Assembly (NCBI GenBank): GCA_017303505.1 | Contig: JAFLCP010000063.1 | Location: 1-40,501 of the forward strand | DNA from: Planctomycetota bacterium | GTDB taxonomy: Bacteria > Planctomycetota > Planctomycetia > Pirellulales > Pirellulaceae | Direction: 5' to 3' | Length of the DNA: 40,501 nucleotides | Part shown: piece by piece, positions 1 through 8,340 of the stretch | Position numbering within the stretch: the first letter of the stretch is position 1 | Layout of the letters: each line of letters opens with the position of its first letter | Made by a program: the position numbers and the translations under genes | Notes under the pieces: generated by a model | Seen by the model: only the letters and a program-made list of their open reading frames with translations | Databases searched by the model: none | Told to the model about the DNA's origin: nothing

Positions 1-2
1 GA

Positions 3-89
3 GTTGCCGTCTTTTTCTTGGGCTTCGCTGCGGGGCTGCACTGTCTGCAGCGGGCCAAGTTAGCGGCAAGCAAACCAAGAAGCGTTTGA
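3..89 (+). CDS. Possible C-terminal end of a membrane protein (partial)
   Basis: Frame 3 is open from the window edge to a TGA at 87-89. Its 28 residues begin with a hydrophobic stretch (VAVFFLGFAAGLHCLQ) followed by a basic tail, the look of a C-terminal membrane anchor. Frame 2 is also open, to a TAG at 215-217, and would end in a run of about ten Asp encoded by the GATGAC repeat, so which frame is coding is uncertain. The gene starts outside the window and its function cannot be told. Confidence 0.3.
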   Translation, partial: VAVFFLGFAAGLHCLQRAKLAASKPRSV

Positions 90-146
90 TCGAGCAGGGG
101 GGGCGTGCTTCGTACACCGCACAGCGATATTCGTGGTCGAGCGAGC

Positions 147-180
<34 letters not shown>

Positions 181-320
181 GCAGGATTTACGACGACGAA
201 TTACGATCACGAGGTAGGAGCTACGAGCTACGAACTCACCGCACAGATTTCCGGTGGGCGGAGGTTGGTACTTCGTACTCATCGCAGAGGTGATTGTGAT
301 CCTGGGAAGTTCTTACATCG

Positions 321-893
321 GTGGCCGTGTATTCGAGTCGTTTTGTTGAAGGAAAGGGAAGTTCCTTGATTAACGGACAGCCTCACGACATAAAGTGGAC
401 GATCTCTCACCTTCTAACTCTCACCACAATTGTTGCGATTCTATGCGCAGGAATGCTTTGGCTTGGACGTGATGATCATCGAATAGCGGTAATTCCACTC
501 TGCCTGTCCGCGGTTGTTTTGGTCGTGACTCGCGGCCGGACTTGGATCGGAGCATGCGTTGGGGCATTTGCCTTTGCCAGTTTTTCAACCATTCTAAATA
601 TCAATGCAGTGTTTACGGATCGTCCCTTTTTCAAGACGATCGTTTCGACGGCGCTGTTCGGCACTTTGATGGGCGCATCGGTTCACTCCCTGAGATTGAA
701 ACGGTATTTTCTTGGTTCTTTTGGATTTCTCGTGGGCTTCCTCTTGTTTTCAATAACATGCTTGACAGTCGATTTTAGAACGAAAAACCTGCGTCTGATC
801 TCGACCGGTAAAGTCACGCAGAAACGTATCAAAACCTTGCAGACGACAGAGACAAAAGCGGAGAGTACGGTCAACGATAAAGAGCCAAATTGA
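321..893 (+). CDS. Hypothetical multi-pass membrane protein
   Basis: I do not recognise this 190-aa protein. It has about five hydrophobic helices, at roughly residues 30-50, 54-70, 76-92, 112-128 and 132-152. A hydrophilic, Lys/Thr-rich C-terminal tail of about 35 residues follows, so it is probably an inner-membrane protein with a cytoplasmic tail. The GTG at 321 gives the longest form and has no good ribosome site. A TTG at 366 follows the purine-rich GGAAAGGGAAG at a suitable distance and may be the true start, removing 15 residues. It stands alone, with no gene close on the same strand. Function unknown. Confidence 0.6.
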   Translation: MAVYSSRFVEGKGSSLINGQPHDIKWTISHLLTLTTIVAILCAGMLWLGRDDHRIAVIPLCLSAVVLVVTRGRTWIGACVGAFAFASFSTILNINAVFTDRPFFKTIVSTALFGTLMGASVHSLRLKRYFLGSFGFLVGFLLFSITCLTVDFRTKNLRLISTGKVTQKRIKTLQTTETKAESTVNDKEPN

Positions 894-1128
894 GTCCGTT
901 TTTTGATGCGTTGAACGGTCGTTCGGGCTCGAAAGATTAGTGTTCCCGTAATTGGTCTGTATTGAATTTATATTAGAATCCAAATGTGTCCCGCAGTTCG
1001 GGCTCGCGATCGAAATCCGCTTTGGTGGCATTTTTTTGGATTGTTCGCGTTTTACATGACTTTTGCAATCATCGGCCACCTTCTTTCAGCGATTAGGTAT
1101 TGCCGCAAAATTTGAACCTGAGGGGTCT

Positions 1129-1788
1129 ATGGGAAATCCAAACTACGAACTTCTTGATGATTGGCACGCTTACTGCCAAGACGAAGCGGAATTTGCTGAC
1201 GGACATTTCGATACTCTATTGATGGAATTGCTATATGACTTTGGCGATGCTGAACAGCGGTTTGTTGCGTCCGTATGTAAGCACTTCGCCCACGGAAAAA
1301 GATTGGCTCAGATTTTGTGTAAAGCCGGTGCTGGAGTGAATGGATTGACAGACCGGCAAATCAATGGGCGACTGAAAAAACATGCGACAGGCGATATCGG
1401 GCAAAAACTGCCTCTGCTAAAAGTCGAGAAACAAGCTCGGCTTGCCAAGAGGATCGCTAAACTTCCAATCTTGGTGACCGATTATGCGACTTTGCTCGCC
1501 GCAAAGGAGGAGTCTGAACTTCAGGAAGAGTTCGAGCTCCACGTATCGAATGCCATTGCCAGTAAGGCTGAATATGATCCCTGGCAGTCTGTGCTATCCA
1601 ATGCAGTCTATTACGGATTCGCCAACGATTTGAGGTTTCAGCAAATCTTTGATACCTACATGCTCGACGCGCTAGAGCCGCTGTGCGAAGACTTTGAGCT
1701 TTGGCGGATTGGTGGAGAGTATGTTATTACTGATTCTGAGATTTTCGTGTCCAAGGTCGAGTTAGTGGAATATGGGCTCGATTGGTAA
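1129..1788 (+). CDS. Hypothetical soluble protein
   Basis: A 219-aa protein I do not recognise. I chose the ATG at 1129 because GAGGGG lies just upstream; the frame also runs back to 1063 without a ribosome site. The protein is soluble, has no signal peptide or membrane segment, and looks mainly helical. It starts with an acidic, aromatic segment (NYELLDDWHAYCQDEAEF), continues with a Lys/Arg-rich middle (GRLKKHATGDIGQK and nearby) and ends in an acidic region with several Trp and Tyr. It is possibly a small regulator or an immunity-type protein, but nothing in the sequence decides this. It is isolated, with about 240 bp of gene-free DNA upstream. Confidence 0.6.
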   Translation: MGNPNYELLDDWHAYCQDEAEFADGHFDTLLMELLYDFGDAEQRFVASVCKHFAHGKRLAQILCKAGAGVNGLTDRQINGRLKKHATGDIGQKLPLLKVEKQARLAKRIAKLPILVTDYATLLAAKEESELQEEFELHVSNAIASKAEYDPWQSVLSNAVYYGFANDLRFQQIFDTYMLDALEPLCEDFELWRIGGEYVITDSEIFVSKVELVEYGLDW

Positions 1789-1910
1789 AACGACTGAGGT
1801 TGAATGTGGTTATCACATTCTTCGGAAGTAATACAGCCATTGCTGCTTCGAACACTCGGAATCCTAAATTTCTCGCAGGTCGGTATCGCAACCTTTTCGA
1901 TTCTTCGTGG

Positions 1911-2363
1911 TTATTTCTCCGTACCACGTTTCTTAATCGAATCGACGGCGGTATGGACCATCGCCTGAAATACCAGATGGAGTTTTTCGTAATCCCGATC
2001 TTCCGCTTGGAACTGAAACAAGAGTTGATCCTTCTCATCCGGGATCGCCACAAATTGGCAAGCAACCAAAAGATCCAAAAAATAGAACCGGACGATCCGC
2101 ATTGGATACTCTGTTCCCTGAATTGCTAGCGTTCCTTCCTCCTCCTCGACATTATCGTACTCCGAGAGCATTGCCTCGACCGCCTCTTCCAGAATCGCCT
2201 CGGCATCGCTCGCATTTCGGTAGCGATTGATAGCAAAGAAGGCATGATCGGGGCTCTCGACGTTCACCGCGTTCACCTGGCCCTGTTCCGTTTCCTCCGT
2301 GAGCTTCCAATTCTCGGGGTAACGGAATTGAAGATTCATGCCACGATATACGCCAGGTTCCAT
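1911..2363 (-). CDS. Small soluble protein, DcrB/PsbP-like fold suspected
   Basis: A 150-aa protein with no signal peptide. The opening (MNLQFRYPENWKL) followed by alternating beta-like and helical segments and a late VRFYFLDLLVACQFVAIP strand resembles the compact DUF1795/DcrB/PsbP-like fold, in which a phrase of the type 'f.yP..W' near the N-terminus is typical. That likeness is from memory of the fold and is not proof. The ATG at 2363 is kept because it gives a full opening strand; an inner ATG at 2339 is possible. It stands alone on the minus strand, divergent from the TPR lipoprotein gene at 2485, and the two probably share the short region between them for promoters. Confidence 0.6.
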   Translation of the reverse strand: MEPGVYRGMNLQFRYPENWKLTEETEQGQVNAVNVESPDHAFFAINRYRNASDAEAILEEAVEAMLSEYDNVEEEEGTLAIQGTEYPMRIVRFYFLDLLVACQFVAIPDEKDQLLFQFQAEDRDYEKLHLVFQAMVHTAVDSIKKRGTEK

Positions 2364-2484
2364 GGTGCTAGCAACCTAAGAAGGAGGGGGATCTGTATTG
2401 ATTTTGGAGTCCATTCCCTGTTAGTGTTTCCATAACGGACTATTTTGGCAATTGGTGAGGCTCCGTACAGACCGAGGAGCGAGC

Positions 2485-3438
2485 GTGGGTTCCGTGCAGG
2501 ATGCGCGAATCAAAAGCGTTCTTTCTATCAATTTACTAGGGATAGTATTGATAGGGCTGTTAACAGCAAGTGGCTGTCGTGTTTGGCGACGTCCGCCGGT
2601 GGGCGAAGCCCTGGCAGGAGCCCGTCAGTTATCCCTGCGTGGTGCCGAATCGCTGCAGCAAGAAAAATGGAGCGATGCAGAGACCTATTTTTCCGAGGCT
2701 CTCAAAGAAAGCGGCATGGACGAGCGTGCCCACTGGGGATACGCCGAAACCATGTGGAAAAAAGGGGATCGAGCCCTGGCAACCGAGCACATGGAAGAAG
2801 CGGTGCGATTATCGGGCGGAAATCCCGATTTAACCGTTCGGCTGGGGCAGATGCAATTGGAACAAGGTCGGCTGGATGAAGCGGCCAAACAAGCCACATC
2901 AGCCCTCAATACCAATCGTCGCCATCCCGGAGCATGGGCTTTGCAAGGCGATGTCTTAGTCGCTTGGCAACAGTGGGATAAAGCCTTAGCTGCCTACCAC
3001 CGCGCCTTAATCTACCAGCCCGATTTTCCAGCCGTTCAAATGGCGGTGGCCGAACTTTATTACCGCACTCATCGCCCCCAACGAGCTCTGGCGACTTTGG
3101 ATCGTTTGAGCGATGAGCACCCATTGGAACGTATGCCCGTGCGAGCGCAATGGCTCAGGGCTGAATCTCTGGCTAATCTGGGGCGAACGCGAGAAGCCAA
3201 ACAGACATTGGTCCAGGTCGAGCAGCGACTCGCGAGCTGCGATACCGACACGATGTTGGCTGTGGCCAAAACACGCTACTCATTGGGTGATGTGGTTGAA
3301 TGCCAAAGCGTGCTGACACAGATGGAATCGATGGGGATTTCACATCCGGGTATCGAGTCCTTGCGACAAGAAATTCAGGGGCGAGCGATGGATGGGCAAA
3401 ACATTGCCAAGCAGCCCAATGCCAGACCCATTCGCTGA
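2485..3438 (+). CDS. TPR-repeat lipoprotein
   Basis: A 317-aa envelope protein. I chose the GTG at 2485 because GAGGAG lies five bases upstream; the frame also runs back to a TTG at 2452 without such a site. The N-terminus is a lipoprotein signal: a basic residue, a hydrophobic core (INLLGIVLIGLL) and the lipobox LTASGC, with Cys at about residue 31, so the mature protein should be lipid-anchored. The rest is about seven helical pairs of TPR type (for example SLQQEKWSDAETYFSEAL, LAAYHRALIYQPDFPAVQ, LANLGRTREAKQTLVQVE). TPR proteins bind other proteins; the partner cannot be read here. It is monocistronic or leads into the 79-aa gene downstream. Confidence 0.85.
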   Translation: MGSVQDARIKSVLSINLLGIVLIGLLTASGCRVWRRPPVGEALAGARQLSLRGAESLQQEKWSDAETYFSEALKESGMDERAHWGYAETMWKKGDRALATEHMEEAVRLSGGNPDLTVRLGQMQLEQGRLDEAAKQATSALNTNRRHPGAWALQGDVLVAWQQWDKALAAYHRALIYQPDFPAVQMAVAELYYRTHRPQRALATLDRLSDEHPLERMPVRAQWLRAESLANLGRTREAKQTLVQVEQRLASCDTDTMLAVAKTRYSLGDVVECQSVLTQMESMGISHPGIESLRQEIQGRAMDGQNIAKQPNARPIR

Positions 3439-3483
3439 GCTCATCAGCCGAACGTACCGACTGTAACGGTTAGAGCAATATGT

Positions 3484-3508
3484 CATGTTGAGACGATTAC
3501 CCAACATG
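3484..3508. terminator. Inverted repeat after the TPR lipoprotein gene
   Basis: CATGTTG (3484-3490) and CAACATG (3502-3508) form a 7-bp stem with an 11-base loop, about 45 bp after the stop codon. There is no T run after it. It may act as a weak terminator or mRNA end, or it may be chance. Confidence 0.25.
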
Positions 3509-3632
3509 CTCAAACCGAAAGTCTGCGAGTTCCAGCGAATCTTCTCAATCCAAAGACCGATGTCCATTTCTGCGTGCTACGTTTTCGATGGTTTGGGAAT
3601 GTCGGGTTAATCGAACGCGAAAGGACAAGAGG

Positions 3633-3872
3633 ATGGCACAAACAGAACAACCCACTGCAACGCTACCGTTTGTGGAACGTCGTGCTCCGCGTGAGACGGA
3701 AGCTGCTGGTTTCGAACGGCGCCAATTTGCGAATAGTTATCGCGAGCTGTCACCTGACGCCAAAGAGCTGGCTGAAGCGATTGATAGTTATAAAGTGCGT
3801 CATCGCCGCCGTTACATTACGTTTGAAGAGATGCTGCAAGTGATTCAAGACTTAGGTTACCGAAAAGACTAA
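3633..3872 (+). CDS. Small conserved-looking hypothetical protein (79 aa)
   Basis: The ATG at 3633 follows AAGGACAAGAGG, a good ribosome site; the frame runs further back to 3588 without one. The product is 79 aa, soluble and charged. A flexible start (MAQTEQPTATLPFVERR) is followed by two predicted helices ending in RHRRRYITFEEMLQVIQDLGYRKD, which reads like a short DNA-binding or adaptor module. I recall similar short proteins of unknown function in planctomycetes but cannot name a family. It is followed by about 285 bp without a gene, up to the end of the convergent permease gene. Confidence 0.65.
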   Translation: MAQTEQPTATLPFVERRAPRETEAAGFERRQFANSYRELSPDAKELAEAIDSYKVRHRRRYITFEEMLQVIQDLGYRKD

Positions 3873-4157
3873 GCTGGGTTTCGCATCGCATCTGGGAAGC
3901 GGCAGAGTTCGTCGTTTCCAATCCGTTTCTCTCTTTGATCGAATACACCAGTCGCTCAGCAATCTAGCTGGGCATTTGTTGAACGCAGAACGAATCGGTC
4001 GTTCTGTGCATTGGGGCCGGTCTTTCTTCGAGAGTTAAAGCTCACAGCGACGATTATGTGTGCGTCGCTATCTGGCTCATCGCTGACGATGTAGCCCGAG
4101 TGGGCGTATTCCAGGTAGCCTCGCGCTGTATGTTCTATCGAGTGCAGCGATATGCGG

Positions 4158-5933
4158 TTACACCTCTTCATCGATGGTCTTCGCTCGGCCCATTGCGAAA
4201 TCAAACTCGCTGAGTGCGGGGACCAGCATCGCGGCGGTAGCAAAACCGTAAGCGACCACAATGACACTCGCCACAGTTAGTTCTTGGTTTCTCAAGACGA
4301 AGCTAGTCATCGAGAAAAACGTCAAGAAGGGTAGGGCATAGGAGGCGATGGTGATTGCCGGAGAAGGATTGCGATGGCCTAATGCCAAATAGAGTCCGGT
4401 GCCACCACCTAGAATAATCAGCAAGAACGGGGCGAGTTGTCGACCGAAGGAACCTCGGAAGCTGATCATGATCAACATGCAGGTGATGATGCCAAGGAAG
4501 AGGAAGAAAACGGTTCCCAGGCTTACCGAAATGGCTGCTCGCGATTGACTGTAAATCATGCCGCAGTGGACGCCGAGCATGCTGACAAACAGCGTCATGA
4601 CGAGCCACGCGGCTGAGATGAACACGAACGTTTCAAAGCTGAGGGCGCCCACAAAACATAAGTACAAACATAACGCTAAAGGTGTCAACAACATCTCTTT
4701 GGCCACATAAAAGACCCCCAGGATTTTGCCGAACAAGAACTCCCAGGAACTGATCTCGGTGACCAGCAAGAGATCGAGAGCTTGGCCATCACGTTCATTC
4801 GTAATCGAGTTTACTGCGAGAGCGTTGAGCAATACGAGGCTCACCAAAAACAATGGCGCGAGTGTTTTGGCGGCTGGGGGCAACAGTTCTTCGCTCAATG
4901 TACTTCGTCCAAACAATTCGCCCGCTTGTACCGATTGGTATAGTTGGGCTGAGATCATAAGGGCAAGCACAAAATAGGCGATGCGAATGACGAGCACTTT
5001 CTTACCATAAGCCCAAGTGCACATCTCTCGCCACAAGACAGGATTGTTCCACATAGGGCGAGCGGTGCGAACTTTCCAAGAACCTTTCGTGCCTAATTCT
5101 TCCGATGCGAGCCGTTCTGCTTCGTCGTCGGTGAGTCGAGGTTGAACTTGGCGTGACGGATTCCATACTCGCAAGCGAAAGACACTCAGTAGGCAGAGAA
5201 GGATCGCGAAGATCGAGGCACCGGCTGAGTAGTAAAAGGGAATCTGCAAGGTGTTGTCGGCGACGGTGACGGGAGGCTGGCAGGCTTCCCAAACGGCCCG
5301 GAGTGGGCTGGCGTAGGTCGCATATTCGCGTGGAACGCCAGGGATGAGTCCGGCTGAGACGGGTTCCCAAATAATGCACCAGAGCACGAGGCTCAGGGCG
5401 ATTACGGCCAACGTTTGGAACGTTTTTTCACGCCAAAAGGCAACGGTAGTGCCGACCGCTGCGCTCCACAATAAGGTCGATCCAGTTACCAAACTGACAG
5501 CGAGTACTTGGTGAGGGGCAACTCCACCCAGCAACGTGAGCAACAGCAATAACGGAATACCGGCGATGAAGAGTTGCAGTACGTTGAGAAGGCCGGCAAT
5601 GTATTTGCCAAACACGATTTGTGAATTGGAGAGTTCGGTGAGCAATAGCAGATCGAAAGTGCGTCGATCTTTTTCATGGCAAATTTGGTTTGCAGCGGCG
5701 ATGGCAGCCAAGAACATCAAAACGACCAGTTGGAATGGGGCGACGATTTGAAACGCCATCATCCCGAATTGGGCCAGGTCTCCCAGATTGCGAACTTGTT
5801 GCAGACCGGCCAACAGCAACCAGACGGTGCAGATGAGGCTGAATACGGCCACCACAAACGAAACACGCTGGACGTAATGGCGGGTTCGTCGGGGGCTACT
5901 GAGCCATTCACGCAGAAAGATAGGGCCTAACAT
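4158..5933 (-). CDS. ABC-2 type permease with internal duplication
   Basis: An integral membrane protein of about 591 aa with some 12 hydrophobic helices, of the ABC-2/GldF-NosY type that forms the membrane part of export or envelope ABC systems. The two halves repeat each other. RREW-type openings occur at residues 7-10 and about 300 (LFREW, LWREM). The typical cytoplasmic loop occurs twice: ICHEKDRRTFDLLLLTELS near residue 84 and ITNERDGQALDLLLVTEIS near residue 375, each followed by a FGK segment. Two permease subunits are therefore fused in one chain. The ATG at 5933 is preferred over two TTG codons just upstream (5951). No ATPase gene adjoins it; the ATPase at 37323 is of a different, importer-like type. 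Substrate unknown. Confidence 0.85.
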   Translation of the reverse strand: MLGPIFLREWLSSPRRTRHYVQRVSFVVAVFSLICTVWLLLAGLQQVRNLGDLAQFGMMAFQIVAPFQLVVLMFLAAIAAANQICHEKDRRTFDLLLLTELSNSQIVFGKYIAGLLNVLQLFIAGIPLLLLLTLLGGVAPHQVLAVSLVTGSTLLWSAAVGTTVAFWREKTFQTLAVIALSLVLWCIIWEPVSAGLIPGVPREYATYASPLRAVWEACQPPVTVADNTLQIPFYYSAGASIFAILLCLLSVFRLRVWNPSRQVQPRLTDDEAERLASEELGTKGSWKVRTARPMWNNPVLWREMCTWAYGKKVLVIRIAYFVLALMISAQLYQSVQAGELFGRSTLSEELLPPAAKTLAPLFLVSLVLLNALAVNSITNERDGQALDLLLVTEISSWEFLFGKILGVFYVAKEMLLTPLALCLYLCFVGALSFETFVFISAAWLVMTLFVSMLGVHCGMIYSQSRAAISVSLGTVFFLFLGIITCMLIMISFRGSFGRQLAPFLLIILGGGTGLYLALGHRNPSPAITIASYALPFLTFFSMTSFVLRNQELTVASVIVVAYGFATAAMLVPALSEFDFAMGRAKTIDEEV

Positions 5934-6237
5934 AGCGAGTCGCTTCAACAATCGATGGCATGAAAAACAGCAATCCGAGAACCTTACAGGCTACTTTAGT
6001 TGGGGAGGAAATGCGACGCGAGTCGATGGTGTCCCCCTAAAATGCCGGTTTTTGGTTCAACATTGGCATATTGTATCGATTATACCGCAACGAAATGGGT
6101 GGTCTAAGGAAAACCCGTCCGGTGGGGCGTCCGATTTGCCAGGAAAAACCTAGATTTTGACAACGTTATTGCGGTCTGGGAATGTGTCCAGTGATCCGCG
6201 ATTGATAGGTCGAAACTGCCCCTAGAAGGTTCGCGTA

Positions 6238-6420
6238 ATGTTCATTCGACGATTCATTCGCCGCTTTATGGCTGACGAGAGCGGTCCAACTGCGGTGGAA
6301 TATGCCGTCATGTTGGCACTGATCATCGCGGTGTGCATTACCGCCGTACGAGCTATGGCAACCTCGGCACGCAATAGTTTTGACAACTCAGCCAACGCAA
6401 TCAACAACGCGATTAAATAA
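6238..6420 (+). CDS. Flp/Fap-type pilin
   Basis: A 60-aa type IVb pilin. A short basic leader (MFIRRFIRRFMADESG) is followed by PTAVEYAVMLALIIAVCITA, the hallmark of Flp pilins. A prepilin peptidase would cut after Gly16, and the Glu five residues into the mature protein is present. The mature pilin is about 44 aa, a single hydrophobic helix with a short polar tail. AGAAGG lies eight bases before the ATG. No tad assembly genes (cpaABC, tadZABC) are in the window, so the pilin is an orphan here and would need machinery encoded elsewhere. The next gene on the same strand starts about 60 bp downstream. Confidence 0.92.
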   Translation: MFIRRFIRRFMADESGPTAVEYAVMLALIIAVCITAVRAMATSARNSFDNSANAINNAIK

Positions 6421-6481
6421 GCCCGACGAACGGATCTCGATCATACGAGATCGAACTAGGAAATACGTAGGATTTGTTTCC

Positions 6482-7051
6482 ATGATGCGACGAAAAATTT
6501 GGATTGACCAAATGGTACAGGGAGGTTTAGTAGGCCGGATTATCCTCTATTGGCTATCTGTTGTCGCATATTTCGCCATCGGTCATGTAGTGTTTCAGTG
6601 GATCGATAAGCCCGAATGGACTTTGGATGAGCATTTCACCGCGATGTTAGAGGCGTTCGGCTTCTGGTTACCAGGTCTGCTTCTGCTCGCCCCACTTGTT
6701 GTGTTCGATATTGTCAAGTTAAGCCATCGTTTTGCAGGTCCCGTGTATCGACTGAAGAACCATTTGAACAAGGTGGCTTCAGGCGAAGAGAAAGGGAAGT
6801 TATGGTTTCGCGAGGGTGATTACTGGTGGGAGTTGGTCGAGCCAGTGAATGTGCTGACTGCCAGAATGCTTGCCGCAGAAGAGAAGTTGGTTGAATTGAA
6901 GAACAAGTTGGCTGCCACCGAACGTGAGAACCTGCAATTGCAACGCGATTTGCAAAATAAAAATAACGCTGGCACCGAAAATAAATCGGCGACGAGTCCG
7001 GCTCCTTTCACAAGTTTTGCTGCAGCCAATTCGACCGCAGCAACTCGCTAG
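6482..7051 (+). CDS. Two-TM membrane protein with HAMP-like domain
   Basis: A 189-aa protein starting at the ATG at 6482 (the frame runs back into the pilin gene without a better site). There are two membrane helices, about residues 15-40 and 58-80. A HAMP-like segment follows: the RFAGPVYRLKNHL phrase at about 84, then SGE and a REGDYWWELVEPVN helix. Next comes a coiled coil (residues 135-165) and a Ser/Ala/Thr-rich tail. This 'RFAGP.yR' arrangement is known from short bacterial proteins that look like chemoreceptor or sensor cores without an output domain. It probably relays or senses something at the membrane; the partner is unknown. Its position right after the Flp pilin suggests co-transcription, though a functional link is only inferred. 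Confidence 0.75.
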   Translation: MMRRKIWIDQMVQGGLVGRIILYWLSVVAYFAIGHVVFQWIDKPEWTLDEHFTAMLEAFGFWLPGLLLLAPLVVFDIVKLSHRFAGPVYRLKNHLNKVASGEEKGKLWFREGDYWWELVEPVNVLTARMLAAEEKLVELKNKLAATERENLQLQRDLQNKNNAGTENKSATSPAPFTSFAAANSTAATR

Positions 7052-7059
7052 ACGATAGC

Positions 7060-8280
7060 TCATCTCGCTTTGTAAAGAGTGGCTTCTTTGGATAATCGTT
7101 CGAGCATCGATTCAAGGTCCACGCGAATTTTGGACATGAGAGGATCTTCGATGCCTTTAGGTGGTTTCTCGGTCGAGACTTCGATCGCATCACCTACTTC
7201 GATGACGACTTCTAGGTTACGAGCTGGCCGGTTGCGATCAGTCAAGTCTTCTTCGTAACGCTCTACCGTCTCAAGCAACCGAGTCACGGTCACAGGGTGG
7301 TCCAAATAGTCGGGAGGATAAGACGCAACTTGTTGAGCCAAATACAAATTGGCGAGTTCTTTCCAACGTTGGCTGCGTTCACCGTTTTCCATATTGCCTT
7401 GAATCATGTCAGGAATGATTTTCATTCGCAGCGCTTTGATTCTGGGGATGATGGGGCCGGATTGCGTTCGCCCCAGCCATTTGGTTTCGACAGGATGAAG
7501 CAAGTGGTCGATCAAACGTTGTTGTCGGTCGGCGATAGAGCCTGTTTGAGGTGCGCCGAGGTGCTCAAGTTCTTTGAGGCACAGTAAACCGAGACCGACA
7601 TTTTGAATGCGGGCGATGAGGCAACGTTCCGAAGAATCGGTCCAAGTTAGGCGATGTTCGATATCTTTGAGGATCGGATCAACGGCGGTGTGGATATCGC
7701 CATGAAAAAGATATTTCAGAGCGACAGGGTGGACGACTACTTTGTGATCAGGATTTTCTTTTTGGCGTTTCTTGGCCGCCGAGCGAGCGATGAAGGCGAC
7801 GCCGTCGAGCAAGGCCTGCAAGCGATCATTGGAACGAAAGACGGCTCCTTCTGGGAACAGAACCAGTGGGCGTTGAGCGGTTGTTAAGGCATCGATGGCG
7901 GTGTCGAGCGATTGACGATCGACGCCTTCACGATAGACACTGAAGCCCCCCATTTTGCGAATGGCCCAGGGAATAAACTTTCCTTGGTGGAAGAGGTGCC
8001 AACTCGCCATGGCAAACACATGTCGGTTAACGGCCCGGGAAAGCCAACCCATCGCTAACGGATCGGCATAGCGGCAATGGTTGGGGGTGAGCAAAACGCC
8101 GTGGCCCGCATCGAGTGAAGCCTTTAGTTTCTCAGCGCCTCGGATCTGGTATTTTTCCACACCTTCATGTTTGCGAAGGTAATAATCGACGAGGCGAAAG
8201 CGTTGGATGAGAGTAGGCCACCAGTTGCCACGGTGGGGAGCAATGAACTTGTAAGGCTTCTCGATGATGATGTTTTGCAT
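7060..8280 (-). CDS. PlsC-family acyltransferase (1-acyl-glycerol-3-phosphate type)
   Basis: A 406-aa protein with the lysophospholipid acyltransferase signature. The catalytic HX4D motif is NHCRYAD (H68, D73), preceded by GVLLTP, and the substrate-binding FPEG is at 143-146 (VLFPEGAVFRSND). The family transfers an acyl group from acyl-ACP or acyl-CoA to a glycerophospholipid precursor at the inner membrane. There is no clear transmembrane helix. The C-terminal 180 residues are a helical, charged extension not needed in the short PlsC enzymes, so the exact acceptor is open. The gene starts 60 bp after galE on the same strand and is probably co-transcribed with it, which would fit envelope lipid or glycolipid work. 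Confidence 0.85.
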   Translation of the reverse strand: MQNIIIEKPYKFIAPHRGNWWPTLIQRFRLVDYYLRKHEGVEKYQIRGAEKLKASLDAGHGVLLTPNHCRYADPLAMGWLSRAVNRHVFAMASWHLFHQGKFIPWAIRKMGGFSVYREGVDRQSLDTAIDALTTAQRPLVLFPEGAVFRSNDRLQALLDGVAFIARSAAKKRQKENPDHKVVVHPVALKYLFHGDIHTAVDPILKDIEHRLTWTDSSERCLIARIQNVGLGLLCLKELEHLGAPQTGSIADRQQRLIDHLLHPVETKWLGRTQSGPIIPRIKALRMKIIPDMIQGNMENGERSQRWKELANLYLAQQVASYPPDYLDHPVTVTRLLETVERYEEDLTDRNRPARNLEVVIEVGDAIEVSTEKPPKGIEDPLMSKIRVDLESMLERLSKEATLYKAR

Positions 8281-8340
8281 GCGGGGCTGGCGGCCTGGTT
8301 GTGATATGGAGTGCGACCGCCACCCGATTCGCTACTGCAA

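Noticed and set aside
921-1006. GTTCGGGCTCG direct repeat at 921-931 and 996-1006
   Set aside because: Only two 11-bp copies with no palindrome or nearby regulated gene; probably chance.
750-1079. A 109-codon minus-strand frame
   Set aside because: It overlaps the membrane protein gene at 321-893 and is low in coding character.
3956-4267. A 103-codon minus-strand frame overlapping the permease 3' end
   Set aside because: It overlaps the permease in another frame and has no start site or domain pattern.
6123-6138. Possible sigma54 promoter before the Flp pilin (GGG, ten bases, TTTGC)
   Set aside because: Spacing fits, but only the GG and TTGC cores match; a nearby TTGACA (6157-6162) has no -10 partner either.
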